This document shows positions 43,255 to 53,133 of a stretch of 64,000 nucleotides of DNA, piece by piece. Made by a program: the position numbers and the translations under genes. The DNA is from SHZI01 sp963802215 (GTDB lineage: Bacteria > Pseudomonadota > Gammaproteobacteria > Steroidobacterales > GCA-2729495): NCBI GenBank assembly GCA_963802215.1, contig CAWDHQ010000002.1, positions 992,001-1,056,000 on the forward strand. Reading direction: 5' to 3'. Under the pieces are notes generated by a model. It made no database searches, was not told the DNA's origin, and saw nothing but the letters and a program-made list of their open reading frames with translations. Numbering within the stretch: the first letter of the stretch is position 1; each line of letters opens with the position of its first letter.

Positions 43255-44205
43255 TCAGCCTCCGAGCAGCAGGAAAACGAGCAGCCCGAGGACGGCCAGC
43301 AGGAAGGCTGTGGCAAGGAACTCGGGGGCGCGGAAGATGCGCAGCTTGGCGGATACCGTCTCGATCACCGCCAGCACGGCTCCGGCGACCAGCAGCTTCA
43401 GCACCAGGACGGGGATTGATGCTGCGAGGGCGACAACGCTGGCGGATCCCGAGGCCACCCCCCACGGCACGAACAACGCGAAGCCGATGCAGGCGTAGTT
43501 GAAGAGCTTCAATGCCGCTGCCCACTCCATCAGGGCCAGATGGCGCGCCGAGTACTCAAGGAGCATCGCCTCGTGGATCATCGTGAGCTCGAGGTGCGTC
43601 GAGGGATTGTCAACAGGGATGCGGGCGTTTTCCGCGAGCAGAACTATGGTGAACGCGAGCCCGGTGAACGCAAGGCTCGGGTAGAGCGCGAGCGGCCGAA
43701 TGGCGAGATCCTCGGTAATGGCCGGGAGCGCGGTCGTCTGCGTGATCAGCGAAGCGACGAAGATGATCATCAGCAGGGCGGGTTCCGCCAGGAAGCCCAC
43801 CATCATCTCGCGGCGCGCGCCGAGCGAGCCGAAGGCCGTGCCGACGTCCATGGCCGCGAGGGCGATGAAGACCCGTGCCGTTGCCAGCAACCCCACCAGT
43901 GCGATGCCGTCGGCGACGGCGGTCATGGGCAGCCGGGTGCCCATCGACGGAATGATGGCCGCCGCCAGGACCATCGAGCCGAACACCACGTAGGGCGCCA
44001 CGCGGAAGAGCGGGGACGCGTTCGTGGCAATGACCGCGTCCTTCTGGAACAGCTTCCGGAGGCCCCGGTAGGGCAGGAGGATGCTGGGTGCCCGGCGATT
44101 CTGCAGCCACGCCCGGCACTGGTTGACCCAGCCTACCAGCAATGGCGCCGCCAGGATCGCGGCCAGCACTTCGAGTATCTGGGTAAGTACCGGGATCGTG
44201 GTCAC
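43255..44205 (-). CDS. HyfC/NuoH-like membrane subunit
   Basis: A 316-residue protein of the NuoH/HycD/HyfC family. Eight hydrophobic helices surround the characteristic PYRGLRKLFQKDAVIA and LLAENARIPVDNPSTHLELTMIHEAMLLEYS loops, the conserved cytoplasmic loops that contact the large subunit and quinone cavity. The GTG at 44205 overlaps the HyfB-like stop by four bases (GTGA). It connects the membrane arm with the peripheral arm. Confidence 0.85.
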   Translation of the reverse strand: MTTIPVLTQILEVLAAILAAPLLVGWVNQCRAWLQNRRAPSILLPYRGLRKLFQKDAVIATNASPLFRVAPYVVFGSMVLAAAIIPSMGTRLPMTAVADGIALVGLLATARVFIALAAMDVGTAFGSLGARREMMVGFLAEPALLMIIFVASLITQTTALPAITEDLAIRPLALYPSLAFTGLAFTIVLLAENARIPVDNPSTHLELTMIHEAMLLEYSARHLALMEWAAALKLFNYACIGFALFVPWGVASGSASVVALAASIPVLVLKLLVAGAVLAVIETVSAKLRIFRAPEFLATAFLLAVLGLLVFLLLGG

Positions 44206-46208
44206 AGCACGAGCGCCAGCAGCACGACGAGCGTGACGAAGCTGTAGAGGAGGTAAGTGGCGATGCGGCCCTGTTGCAGGATTGCGAACAGATCGGCCAG
44301 GCGCCGCACCACAATGCTTATGGGCTCGTAGCCGGCCCGCCAGACCCGATCCACCACGGTCACCTGGTAGCGGGGCGCCGTATCGAACGGCCCAGGCAGT
44401 TGCCGTGACATGAGGAAGAAGGGCTGAAAGATGTGACGAATCGGTTGCCCGAAGCCTTCGGCGGTGTCCTGCATCCGCGTGTCGAGACGCTCGAAGCCGC
44501 AGTCCCAGGCCGGGCCGCGCCGTGTACGACGGTGGTACAGGCGCTGCACCAGCAGCATCGTCAGGCCGATGATGACCAGGCCGAGCAGCAGTATCGGCAA
44601 TGGTCCATAAGACACCGGCCGCTCATCCAGTGGGACGAGCAGCCACCATTCCGCCCCGGCTACCGGCAGGCTGACACCCAGCAGGTCCTGGCTGACGCTG
44701 CTCAAAGTGCCGATAACCTGCGATGGCAACACGCCGAGAAGCAGGCAGCCGAGCGCCAGCCAGGCCATCCCCAACTTCTCCAGCAGGCCGGCGTCGTGGG
44801 CACTGGCCAGTGCAGCCTCCCGCGGTTGTCCGAGGAAGATCACCCCGAAGAACTTGACCATGACGTAGCCCGCCAGGGCTGTGCACAGGGCAATGATGGC
44901 CCCGCCGATCGGCAGCAGCATGTTGACGAACGTGTGGGGGACCTCATTGGCAAACAGGAAGGCCTGCAGCAACAGCCATTCGGACACGAAACCATTAAGG
45001 GGCGGCAGCCCTGCGATCGCGAGGCACCCGACCAGCGTCAGCCAGGCCACCCAGGGCATGCGGTGGATCAGCCCGCCGAGCCTCCCCAGGTTGCGCTCGC
45101 CCGTCGCGTGCAGGACGGCGCCCGTGCCAAGGAACAGCAGGCTCTTCATCAGGGCGTGATTGAGGCAGTGGTAGAGGGTGGCGATAAGGGCCAGCGCGGC
45201 CAGGCTGCCCATGCCGACGCCGTGGAAGACGATGGCCAGCCCGAGGCCGGTGAAAAGGATGCCGATATTCTCGATGGATGACCAGGCGAGCAGCCGTTTC
45301 ATGTCGGTCTGGATGGCCGCGAAGATCACTCCGTAGAAGGCCGTGAACAGCCCCAGGCCCAGGGCGATAAGGCCCCACCACCATACCGGCGTGCCGAGCA
45401 GGTCGAAGGTGACGCGCAGTACCCCATAGATGGCCGTCTTGAGCATCACGCCGCTCATGAGTGCCGACACCGGCGAGGGCGCGGCGGGGTGCGCTTCGGG
45501 CAGCCAGACATGCAGCGGCACAATGCCGGCCTTGGCGCCAAAGCCGAACAACGCAAGCATGAAAGCGATGGCAGCCCACTCCGGGTCCAGCGTGGCGCCA
45601 CGCATGGCGTCGAAGGTGAACTGCCAGCTGCCTCCCTGCATCACGCCGAAGCTCAACAGGATTGCAATGGCGCCGACATGGGCGATCAGCAGGTAGAGAA
45701 ATCCCGCGCTGCGGATCTCCGGAATCCGATGCTGGGCGGTGACCAGGAAATAGGAGGACAGTGCCATGGTCTCCCACGCCACCGTGAAGGCATAGGCGTC
45801 ATCTGCAAGCAGGACGAGTCCCATGCTTGCCAGGAAGAGGTGGTACTGCAGGCAAAGCAGGCCTGGTGGCGTGCCCTGGCCCTTGCGGAAATAGCCGGCG
45901 GCGAACAGCGAGATACCTGTGGCGGTCACGCCGAGCAGCACAAGGAACACGCTGGAGAGCCCATCCCGGCGCACGTGAAACGGCAGGTCAGGCAGGCCGA
46001 TCGGCAGGACGGCCTGCTCCGTCGGCGTCCCGAGGCTCGCCGCCGCCACGACGGCCAGCGCCAGCCCGCACAGCGCGCCCAGCGGGAACAGCGTCCGGCC
46101 CGCAAAGGCCACGCTTCCGGGATTCAGCAGGCCCAGGGCGCCGATGAGTACCCAGCCTGCCAGCAATGCCAGGCAGGCAGTCAGCGGCGATGTGAAGTCA
46201 AATGGCAA
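44202..46208 (-). CDS. HyfB-like large antiporter-type membrane subunit
   Basis: A 668-residue polytopic protein of the NuoL/HyfB family with about 16 helices, including FGAKAGIVPLHVWLPEAHPAAPSPVSALMSGVMLKTAIYGVLRV and AWSSIENIGILFTGLG. A long C-terminal tail (DCGFERLDTRMQDTAEGFGQP) resembles HyfB/HycC. It starts at TTG 46208, 28 bp after the spermidine-synthase-like gene's stop. As the first subunit gene it heads the six-gene block, which lacks HyfA, HyfD, HyfH and the maturation genes. Confidence 0.85.
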   Translation of the reverse strand: MPFDFTSPLTACLALLAGWVLIGALGLLNPGSVAFAGRTLFPLGALCGLALAVVAAASLGTPTEQAVLPIGLPDLPFHVRRDGLSSVFLVLLGVTATGISLFAAGYFRKGQGTPPGLLCLQYHLFLASMGLVLLADDAYAFTVAWETMALSSYFLVTAQHRIPEIRSAGFLYLLIAHVGAIAILLSFGVMQGGSWQFTFDAMRGATLDPEWAAIAFMLALFGFGAKAGIVPLHVWLPEAHPAAPSPVSALMSGVMLKTAIYGVLRVTFDLLGTPVWWWGLIALGLGLFTAFYGVIFAAIQTDMKRLLAWSSIENIGILFTGLGLAIVFHGVGMGSLAALALIATLYHCLNHALMKSLLFLGTGAVLHATGERNLGRLGGLIHRMPWVAWLTLVGCLAIAGLPPLNGFVSEWLLLQAFLFANEVPHTFVNMLLPIGGAIIALCTALAGYVMVKFFGVIFLGQPREAALASAHDAGLLEKLGMAWLALGCLLLGVLPSQVIGTLSSVSQDLLGVSLPVAGAEWWLLVPLDERPVSYGPLPILLLGLVIIGLTMLLVQRLYHRRTRRGPAWDCGFERLDTRMQDTAEGFGQPIRHIFQPFFLMSRQLPGPFDTAPRYQVTVVDRVWRAGYEPISIVVRRLADLFAILQQGRIATYLLYSFVTLVVLLALVL

Positions 46209-46236
46209 GACGCGATCTCCAGGATTGCGGCGTTGT

Positions 46237-46989
46237 TCAGGATGCCTCGTCCGCGACTGCTGCTCGTACCCTGTTGAATGTACTCCTCAGCTGCGCCCAG
46301 GCGTCGTCATCGAGGCTACGGAGGCGCCGCATGGGCTTGCTGAATGGCCGCCCGGCCAGGTGCGCCGTGCTGGCGAACACCACGCTGTTGCTGCCGTCGT
46401 CGTCGTCGACCGTCACGACGGCCCCGTCGAAACTGCGCCGGATCCGCGACAACTGCTGCTGCCAGCGGGCCTGGCTGCAATGGAGGTTGACCACCAGCAT
46501 CCCGTCGGGCCCCAGCATCTCCCGGCAGTCGTCGTAGAAGCGCTGGGAGCTCAGGCTCGCGGGCAGGCCCCCGTCGTCGTAGCCGTCCAGCAGCAGCACG
46601 TCGCAGGGCCGCGGCGGCGAACGGACGAACGCGGCGCCGTCCCCCTGGATGATCGAGAAGCGGCGGCTGTCCGGCGGGACCCGGAACTCGTCGCGCAAGG
46701 CGATCACGTGGGGATTGATCTCGACGACCTGGATGCGGGCCTTCGGCAGGTGGCGATGGCAGAACTTGGCCAGGGAGCCACCGCCCAGGCCCACCATGGC
46801 GACGGAGCGGGGCTCGGGGATGAAGAGGAGGAAGCCCATCATCGTCCGGGTGTACTCCAGCTTCAGTGCGTCCGGGTGGCGCAGGTCCATGCAGCTCTGG
46901 GTCTCGTGCCAGGAGAAATGCAGAGAGACAGTGGTGTCCGTCCGGCAGAGGACGGGTTTCGCGTGCTGCTCGGCGGCAGAGTCGGACAT
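46237..46989 (-). CDS. Spermidine-synthase-like methyltransferase-fold protein
   Basis: A 250-residue protein with the SpeE-like core: VAMVGLGGGSLAKF, ARIQVVEINPHVIAL, FSIIQGDGAAFV and VLLLDGYDDGGLP. The catalytic Asp and dcSAM pocket are only partly kept, so it may not make spermidine. It is 28 bp upstream of the HyfB-like gene in the same orientation. Its start lies within a divergent promoter region with Fur-box-like sequence. It may be part of the Ehr transcript. Confidence 0.75.
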   Translation of the reverse strand: MSDSAAEQHAKPVLCRTDTTVSLHFSWHETQSCMDLRHPDALKLEYTRTMMGFLLFIPEPRSVAMVGLGGGSLAKFCHRHLPKARIQVVEINPHVIALRDEFRVPPDSRRFSIIQGDGAAFVRSPPRPCDVLLLDGYDDGGLPASLSSQRFYDDCREMLGPDGMLVVNLHCSQARWQQQLSRIRRSFDGAVVTVDDDDGSNSVVFASTAHLAGRPFSKPMRRLRSLDDDAWAQLRSTFNRVRAAVADEAS

Positions 46990-46994
46990 ACGTG

Positions 46995-47013
46995 TCTAAT
47001 GATAATCAAATTG
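46995..47013. promoter_or_regulatory. Fur-box-like sequence between divergent genes
   Basis: TCTAATGATAATCAAATTG agrees with the 19-bp Fur consensus at 13 positions, including the contiguous TAATGATAATCA. A second, opposed half-site GATTATCAT occurs at 47031-47039, the exact inverse of ATGATAATC at 46999-47007. The region lies between the spermidine-synthase-like gene (start 46989, minus) and the ribbon-helix-helix gene (47079, plus), so it could control both. Confidence 0.4.
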
Positions 47014-47078
47014 TCCTTGGACACGTAGGCGATTATCATGCAGCCATCATTCACGGCTTCTGAAGGCGGGAACTGCCC

Positions 47079-47276
47079 GTGGCACTGGAAGAACGCACCG
47101 CGCGCCTCACGATCCTGATCGATCCCCGCAAGAAGGCCATCTTCGACCGCCTCTGCGCGGAGGAAGACGCCACGCCCTCCCAGGTCGTCCGCCGCCTGAT
47201 CCGCGCCTACATCGAGGAGCGCACGGGCAAGCCCTGGACCCCCGAAACCGACGAACTGGCTTCACCAGCGGGCTGA
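47079..47276 (+). CDS. Ribbon-helix-helix DNA-binding protein
   Basis: A 65-residue protein. ARLTILIDPRKKAIFDRLCAEE followed by DATPSQVVRRLIRAYIEE is the CopG/MetJ-type ribbon-helix-helix fold: one strand and two helices. The C-terminal 15 residues are charged and disordered. GTG 47079 has GAAGGCGG upstream. A toxin partner is absent, so it is probably an autonomous regulator. It precedes pckG by 32 bp. Confidence 0.75.
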   Translation: MALEERTARLTILIDPRKKAIFDRLCAEEDATPSQVVRRLIRAYIEERTGKPWTPETDELASPAG

Positions 47277-47308
47277 ACGCGCCCGATCCCCCGGAGACTC
47301 CTGTCGCA

Positions 47309-49158
<1,850 letters not shown>

Positions 49159-49162
<4 letters not shown>

Positions 49163-49872
49163 TCCCGGAGGGCGGGCAGCCCAGGCTCCTGCGCACCGGC
49201 GCCGTGCGCGCCGGGCGGTCCGCGCGCCAGGCGGAGAGCGACGCCGTCCTGGTGCCCGACATCGACGCGTGCGGACTCGGCCCGTTCACCGGTGAAGACC
49301 TGCACGCCCTGGCCCAGCGGCTCCAGGACCCCCGCTGGACCCGGGGCACCCGCAACATCTACGGACTGGAGGGCCTGCTGACGGCGCTCCTCGTGCTGCC
49401 CCTCGGGCTCCGGCTTGGCGCCTGGCTGCCCCTGATCTGGAACGAAGGGGGCTGGAAGGATCCGGTGGCCCTGCGGGGCGCCGGGAATTCCCGCGAGTTC
49501 CTGGACCTGACCATCGGGTTCATGCGGTACCTGGATGCAGGATTCTGCGCGTCACCGCCGCACTTCACGTCCGTCGTCGACACGCTTGCAGGGCGCTACG
49601 GCGTGAAGCCGGCGCATGCGCTGCGGGCCTGGTCCCAGGGCTTCGGCCTCGCGGTGAGCGAAGTCCGCTATCTCGACATCCCGCTCGAGCCAGCCGCGCA
49701 GAACAGCCTGCTGGCGATCGCCATGCTGCTCCACCCGTCGGCCGGCCCCGTCCCGCCCGGGCGGAAGTCCCGGGAAACCCTCGGGCAGGCCGTGCTGTCG
49801 CTGGTCAGGACCCGCACCTCCCGGGGGCCCCTTGGGCCGCTCGACGGCTCCATGGCAGGCATCCGCGGATGA
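49159..49872 (+). CDS. UPF0149 (YecA/YgfB)-like protein
   Basis: A 237-residue protein. The segment YGLEGLLTALLVLPLGLRLGAWLPLIWNEGGW and later MRYLDAGF and HALRAWSQGFGLAVSEVRYLDI follow the UPF0149 helical-bundle pattern, with the motif GLLTALLVLP and the WLPLIW part well kept. No SEC-C zinc motif is present. GTG 49159 overlaps the pckG stop (GTGA). Its own stop overlaps the next start (ATGA at 49869-49872), so all three genes are coupled. Confidence 0.6.
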
Positions 49873-50660
49873 AGCGGCGCGCACTGGCCTCCCTGGCCCT
49901 CGCGGGCATGCTGGCCCTGGCGGGTTGCGCGACCACGCCCGCCGGCGACGGTGAACTGGTCCTGGTGGCCGGCGCGTCGGGACGCGCGGGCCGTTACGTC
50001 GTGCAGCAGCTGAAGGAGCAGGGCATTCCCTTCCGCGCCATGACCCGCAGCCGCGCCGATGCGGAGCAGCGCCTGGGTGCAGATTTCGCCGGCGTCGACT
50101 GGGTCGAATGCGACGTGCGGCTTCCGGCGCAGGTCGCGGCCGCCATGCGCGGCGTGGATCGGGTGATCAGCGTGATCGGCGCGAACCAGGTGGGCGGCGA
50201 CAACAGCGCGGAGTTCGTGGACTACGGCGGCGTGAAGAACCTGGTGGACGCCGCCGTGGCGGAGAAGGTTGAGCGGTTCGTCCTACTCACCGCCATCGGC
50301 GTGACGGACCCCGCGCACCCCTTCAACAAGGCCACCAAGGGGGCACTCGGCTGGCGGTTCAGGGGCGAGGAGTACCTGCGCGCCAGCGGCCTCACCTACA
50401 CGATCGTGCGGCCCGGTGGCCTGGTGAACGAGCCCGCGGGCCGGAAAGGCCTGCGCCTGGAGCAGGGCGACAACTGGCGCCCCCTGCTGCGCAGCACCCT
50501 GTCCCGGGCCGACCTGGCCCTGGTTCTGGTCGAGAGCCTGCGCCAGCCCGGCGCCAGGAACGTGACCTTCGAACTCGTCAATGACCCGGCCTTGCCCCCG
50601 GATGCCTGGGGCGACCGGTTCGGCAGTCTCAAGCCCGATTCCCCGATCCCCGCGAATTAA
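49869..50660 (+). CDS. Lipoprotein-type NAD(P)-binding SDR/epimerase protein
   Basis: A 263-residue protein. An N-terminal lipoprotein signal (lipobox LAGC, C20) is followed by a Rossmann start VLVAGASGRAGRYVVQQLKEQG, with VDWVECDVRLPAQVAAAMRGVDRVISVIG and a later YTIVRPGGLVNEPAG typical of NAD(P)H-binding atypical SDRs. A lipid-anchored, periplasm-facing SDR is unusual, since NAD(P)H is not normally present there. It could be an inactive scaffold or a mis-assigned signal. It is coupled to the UPF0149-like gene. Confidence 0.75.
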   Translation: MKRRALASLALAGMLALAGCATTPAGDGELVLVAGASGRAGRYVVQQLKEQGIPFRAMTRSRADAEQRLGADFAGVDWVECDVRLPAQVAAAMRGVDRVISVIGANQVGGDNSAEFVDYGGVKNLVDAAVAEKVERFVLLTAIGVTDPAHPFNKATKGALGWRFRGEEYLRASGLTYTIVRPGGLVNEPAGRKGLRLEQGDNWRPLLRSTLSRADLALVLVESLRQPGARNVTFELVNDPALPPDAWGDRFGSLKPDSPIPAN

Positions 50661-50682
50661 GAAATCTTAAGTTGCGCGCAAC
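50657..50682. promoter_or_regulatory. TTAAG direct repeat and GTTGCGCGCAAC palindrome
   Basis: TTAAG at 50657-50661 and 50667-50671 are spaced 10 bp apart, with N5 between them, in the style of OmpR-family operators (CpxR, RstA). They also make the near-palindrome TTAAGA-AA-TCTTAA. It runs directly into the perfect 12-bp palindrome GTTGCGCGCAAC (50671-50682). It lies just upstream of the Do-type protease gene, whose operon encodes an OmpR-family regulator, and is a good candidate for its binding site. Confidence 0.45.
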
Positions 50683-50722
50683 GCTCCCGCGAAGGGGCGG
50701 GGCCCACTATTGCCCCGTGTCC

Positions 50723-50864
50723 TGGTGAGTCACCCCCCTCGCGGGGCACGACGTGAAGTGATGAGACGCAAGTGGCATCGGCGGACGGCAAAGGCGGCAT
50801 CGCCTGATCTCCGTCCCCTGTATCAGGTGGCGACGCTCCCGCCGTCCGCCGGTGTCACTGACCA
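50723..50864 (+). promoter_or_regulatory. Folded leader RNA candidate upstream of the Do-type protease
   Basis: The interval can be folded by hand as a multi-branched element. Outer helix: TGGTGAGTCACC (50723-50734) with GGTGTCACTGACCA (50851-50864), with one mismatch and a bulge. Inside it are a CCCC(TCGC)GGGG hairpin (50735-50746) and a perfect 10-bp helix GGCGGACGGC/GCCGTCCGCC (50780-50789 with 50841-50850), which encloses TCGCCTGAT/ATCAGGTGG (50800-50808 with 50822-50830). The start codon lies 39 bases beyond. It matches no riboswitch consensus that I know. Confidence 0.4.
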
Positions 50865-50903
50865 CGCAGCCCCTATCCCCCTCTCGTGAACAGGATCGAA
50901 TCC

Positions 50904-52391
50904 ATGCGCTACCAATTCCCACTGGTGGCGGCTGCCCTGGCAGCTGCCGTATTCCTGGGCACCGTCATCTCCGGCACTGCCATTTCCGGAGCCGCACCGC
51001 CGGCGGCCGCCCCTGCGCCGGCTTCATCCCAGGCCGCGGGCCTGCCGGACTTCAAGACGATCATCAAGCGCAACCAGGCGAGCGTGGTGAACATCAGCAC
51101 CACCCAGCAGGTTCGCGCGGACGCCCAGCTGCGCGGGATGCCGCCGGGCGCGTCGCCGGGGCTGCCGCCCGGCCTGCCGCCGGGCATGGAGGAGTTCTTC
51201 CGGCCGTTTCGCGGCATGCCCGGCCCGATGCCGGGGCCGCGGGAAGCGAACTCGCTGGGTTCGGGCTTCATCATCTCCTCCGACGGCCAGATCCTGACCA
51301 ACGCCCACGTGGTCGACGGGGCCGACGAGATCCTCGTGAAGCTGGCCGACAATTCCGAGAAGCCGGCGAAGCTCATCGGTCTCGACAAGGCCTCCGACGT
51401 GGCGCTGCTGAAGGTCGACGCCACGGGACTCCAGGCCGTCCAGATCGGCGATTCCTCGAAGCTCGAGGTCGGCGACTGGGTGCTGGCCATCGGCTCGCCC
51501 TTCGGCCTGGAGCACACGGCCACGCAGGGCATCGTCAGCGCCGTCGGCCGCAGCCTGCCCGATGGTAACTACGTGCCTTTCATCCAGACCGACGTCGCCG
51601 TTAATCCCGGCAACTCCGGCGGCCCGCTGTTCAACATCAACGGCGAGGTCGTCGGCATCAACTCCCAGATCTACAGCCGCAGCGGCGGCTACATGGGGCT
51701 GTCGTTCGCGATCCCGGTCAACACCGCCACCAGCGTTGCCCGGCAGCTGGCCGACAACGGGCGCGTGGCGCGCGGCTGGCTTGGCGTCGGCATCCAGAAC
51801 GTCAATGGCGACCTGGCGAAGTCCTTCGGCATGGAGAAGCCGGCCGGCGCCCTGGTCGGCCAGGTGGACAAGGCGGGGCCTGCCGGCAAGGCCGGCATCA
51901 AGCCCGGCGACGTGATCCTCGGGTTCAACGGCAGGCCGATCGGCCAGTCCGGCGAGCTGCCGCCGCTGGTGGGCGAGACGCCGCCCGGGACGAAGGTGGA
52001 ACTGACGGTCTGGCGGGACAAGAAGTCCCGGGAGATCGACGTCACCGTCGCGGAGCTGAAGCCCGCCACTGACGAGATCGTCGCTGCCAACGCCGGCGGC
52101 GAGCAGAAGCCCGGCATCCTGAACGTCCAGGTCGCCGACCTGACGCCCGAGCAGCGGGAAGAGGCGGGCATCGAGTCGGGCGGCGTGCTCGTCGTCGGTG
52201 TCGCGGCCGGGCCCGCGGCCCGTGCCGGCGTCAATGCCGGCGACATCATCCTGCAGGTGGGCGACAAGCCCGTCGGTAGTCCCCAGGAGCTTGCGGGCCT
52301 GGCGAAGAAGCTGCCGAAGGATGAGCCGGTTGCACTGCTGATCCAGCGTGACGAGGCGCGGCTCTTCCTGCCGCTTACCATCACCGGATAA
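50904..52391 (+). CDS. Do/DegQ-type periplasmic serine protease
   Basis: A 495-residue exported protein. Signal segment (residues 1-30), then a Pro/Gly-rich loop, and the protease domain with catalytic triad H135 (TNAHVVDG), D165 (SDVALLK) and S238 (GNSGGPLF). Two PDZ domains follow (~275-365 and ~405-490), as in DegP/DegQ. It should degrade or refold misfolded envelope proteins. The ATG at 50904 has an AGGA ribosome site; GTG 50886 lacks one. An OmpR-family regulator and kinase follow, so the operon senses envelope stress. Confidence 0.85.
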   Translation: MRYQFPLVAAALAAAVFLGTVISGTAISGAAPPAAAPAPASSQAAGLPDFKTIIKRNQASVVNISTTQQVRADAQLRGMPPGASPGLPPGLPPGMEEFFRPFRGMPGPMPGPREANSLGSGFIISSDGQILTNAHVVDGADEILVKLADNSEKPAKLIGLDKASDVALLKVDATGLQAVQIGDSSKLEVGDWVLAIGSPFGLEHTATQGIVSAVGRSLPDGNYVPFIQTDVAVNPGNSGGPLFNINGEVVGINSQIYSRSGGYMGLSFAIPVNTATSVARQLADNGRVARGWLGVGIQNVNGDLAKSFGMEKPAGALVGQVDKAGPAGKAGIKPGDVILGFNGRPIGQSGELPPLVGETPPGTKVELTVWRDKKSREIDVTVAELKPATDEIVAANAGGEQKPGILNVQVADLTPEQREEAGIESGGVLVVGVAAGPAARAGVNAGDIILQVGDKPVGSPQELAGLAKKLPKDEPVALLIQRDEARLFLPLTITG

Positions 52392-52454
52392 GTACTCCGC
52401 GCCGCGGGTCCCGGTCACGTCATTGATCCGGCCGGCAGCTGCTAGGATTCGGCG

Positions 52455-53132
52455 ATGAACCTGCTGCTGATCGAGGATGACCGGGACGCCGCGGGCTATC
52501 TGGTGAAGGCGCTGACGGAGGCGGGCTACCAGGTGGACCACGCGGCCGACGGCCGGGAAGGGCTGTTCCAGGCCACCGAGCACACTTACGACGGCATCGT
52601 GGCAGACCGGATGCTGCCACATCTCGATGGGCTGACCATCATCGAGATCCTGCGCAAGCAGGGGAACCGCACGCCGGTGCTCATCCTGTCGGCGCTCGGT
52701 TCCGTGGACCACCGGGTGGAGGGCCTGCGCGCGGGCGGTGACGACTACCTCACGAAGCCCTTTGCGCTGTCCGAGTTGCTCGCGCGCATCGAGGCGTTGT
52801 TGCGCCGGGGCCAGGTTGCGCCGGCGCCGGAAATGAAGCTGCGCCTCGCCGACCTGGAAATGGACGTGCTCGCCCGCACGGTCACCCGCGCAGGGCGCCG
52901 CATCGAGCTGACGGCCCGGGAGTTCAAGCTGCTGGAGTACCTGCTGCGCCGGGCGGGGCAGGTGGTGACCCGGACCATGCTCCTCGAGGGAGTCTGGGAC
53001 CTGCACTTCGACCCCCAGACTAATGTCATCGACGTGCACCTCTCCCGCCTTCGCCAGGCCATCGACAAGGGCTTCGACCGGCCCCTGATACAGACCGTCC
53101 GCGGCGCCGGCTACAGCCTGCGGGCCGACTGA
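52455..53132 (+). CDS. OmpR/PhoB-family response regulator
   Basis: A 225-residue regulator. Receiver: EDD at 7-9, phosphoacceptor D51 in GIVADRMLP, K in LTKPFAL. The C-terminal winged helix has ELTAREFKLLEYLLRRAGQVVTR and FDPQTNVIDVHLSRLRQAIDKGF. ADRMLP is an unusual spelling for the phosphoacceptor loop (usually DLMLP), but the Asp is present. The kinase begins 1 bp downstream. It is a good candidate to bind the TTAAG repeats upstream of the protease. Confidence 0.85.
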   Translation: MNLLLIEDDRDAAGYLVKALTEAGYQVDHAADGREGLFQATEHTYDGIVADRMLPHLDGLTIIEILRKQGNRTPVLILSALGSVDHRVEGLRAGGDDYLTKPFALSELLARIEALLRRGQVAPAPEMKLRLADLEMDVLARTVTRAGRRIELTAREFKLLEYLLRRAGQVVTRTMLLEGVWDLHFDPQTNVIDVHLSRLRQAIDKGFDRPLIQTVRGAGYSLRAD

Positions 53133-53133
53133 G

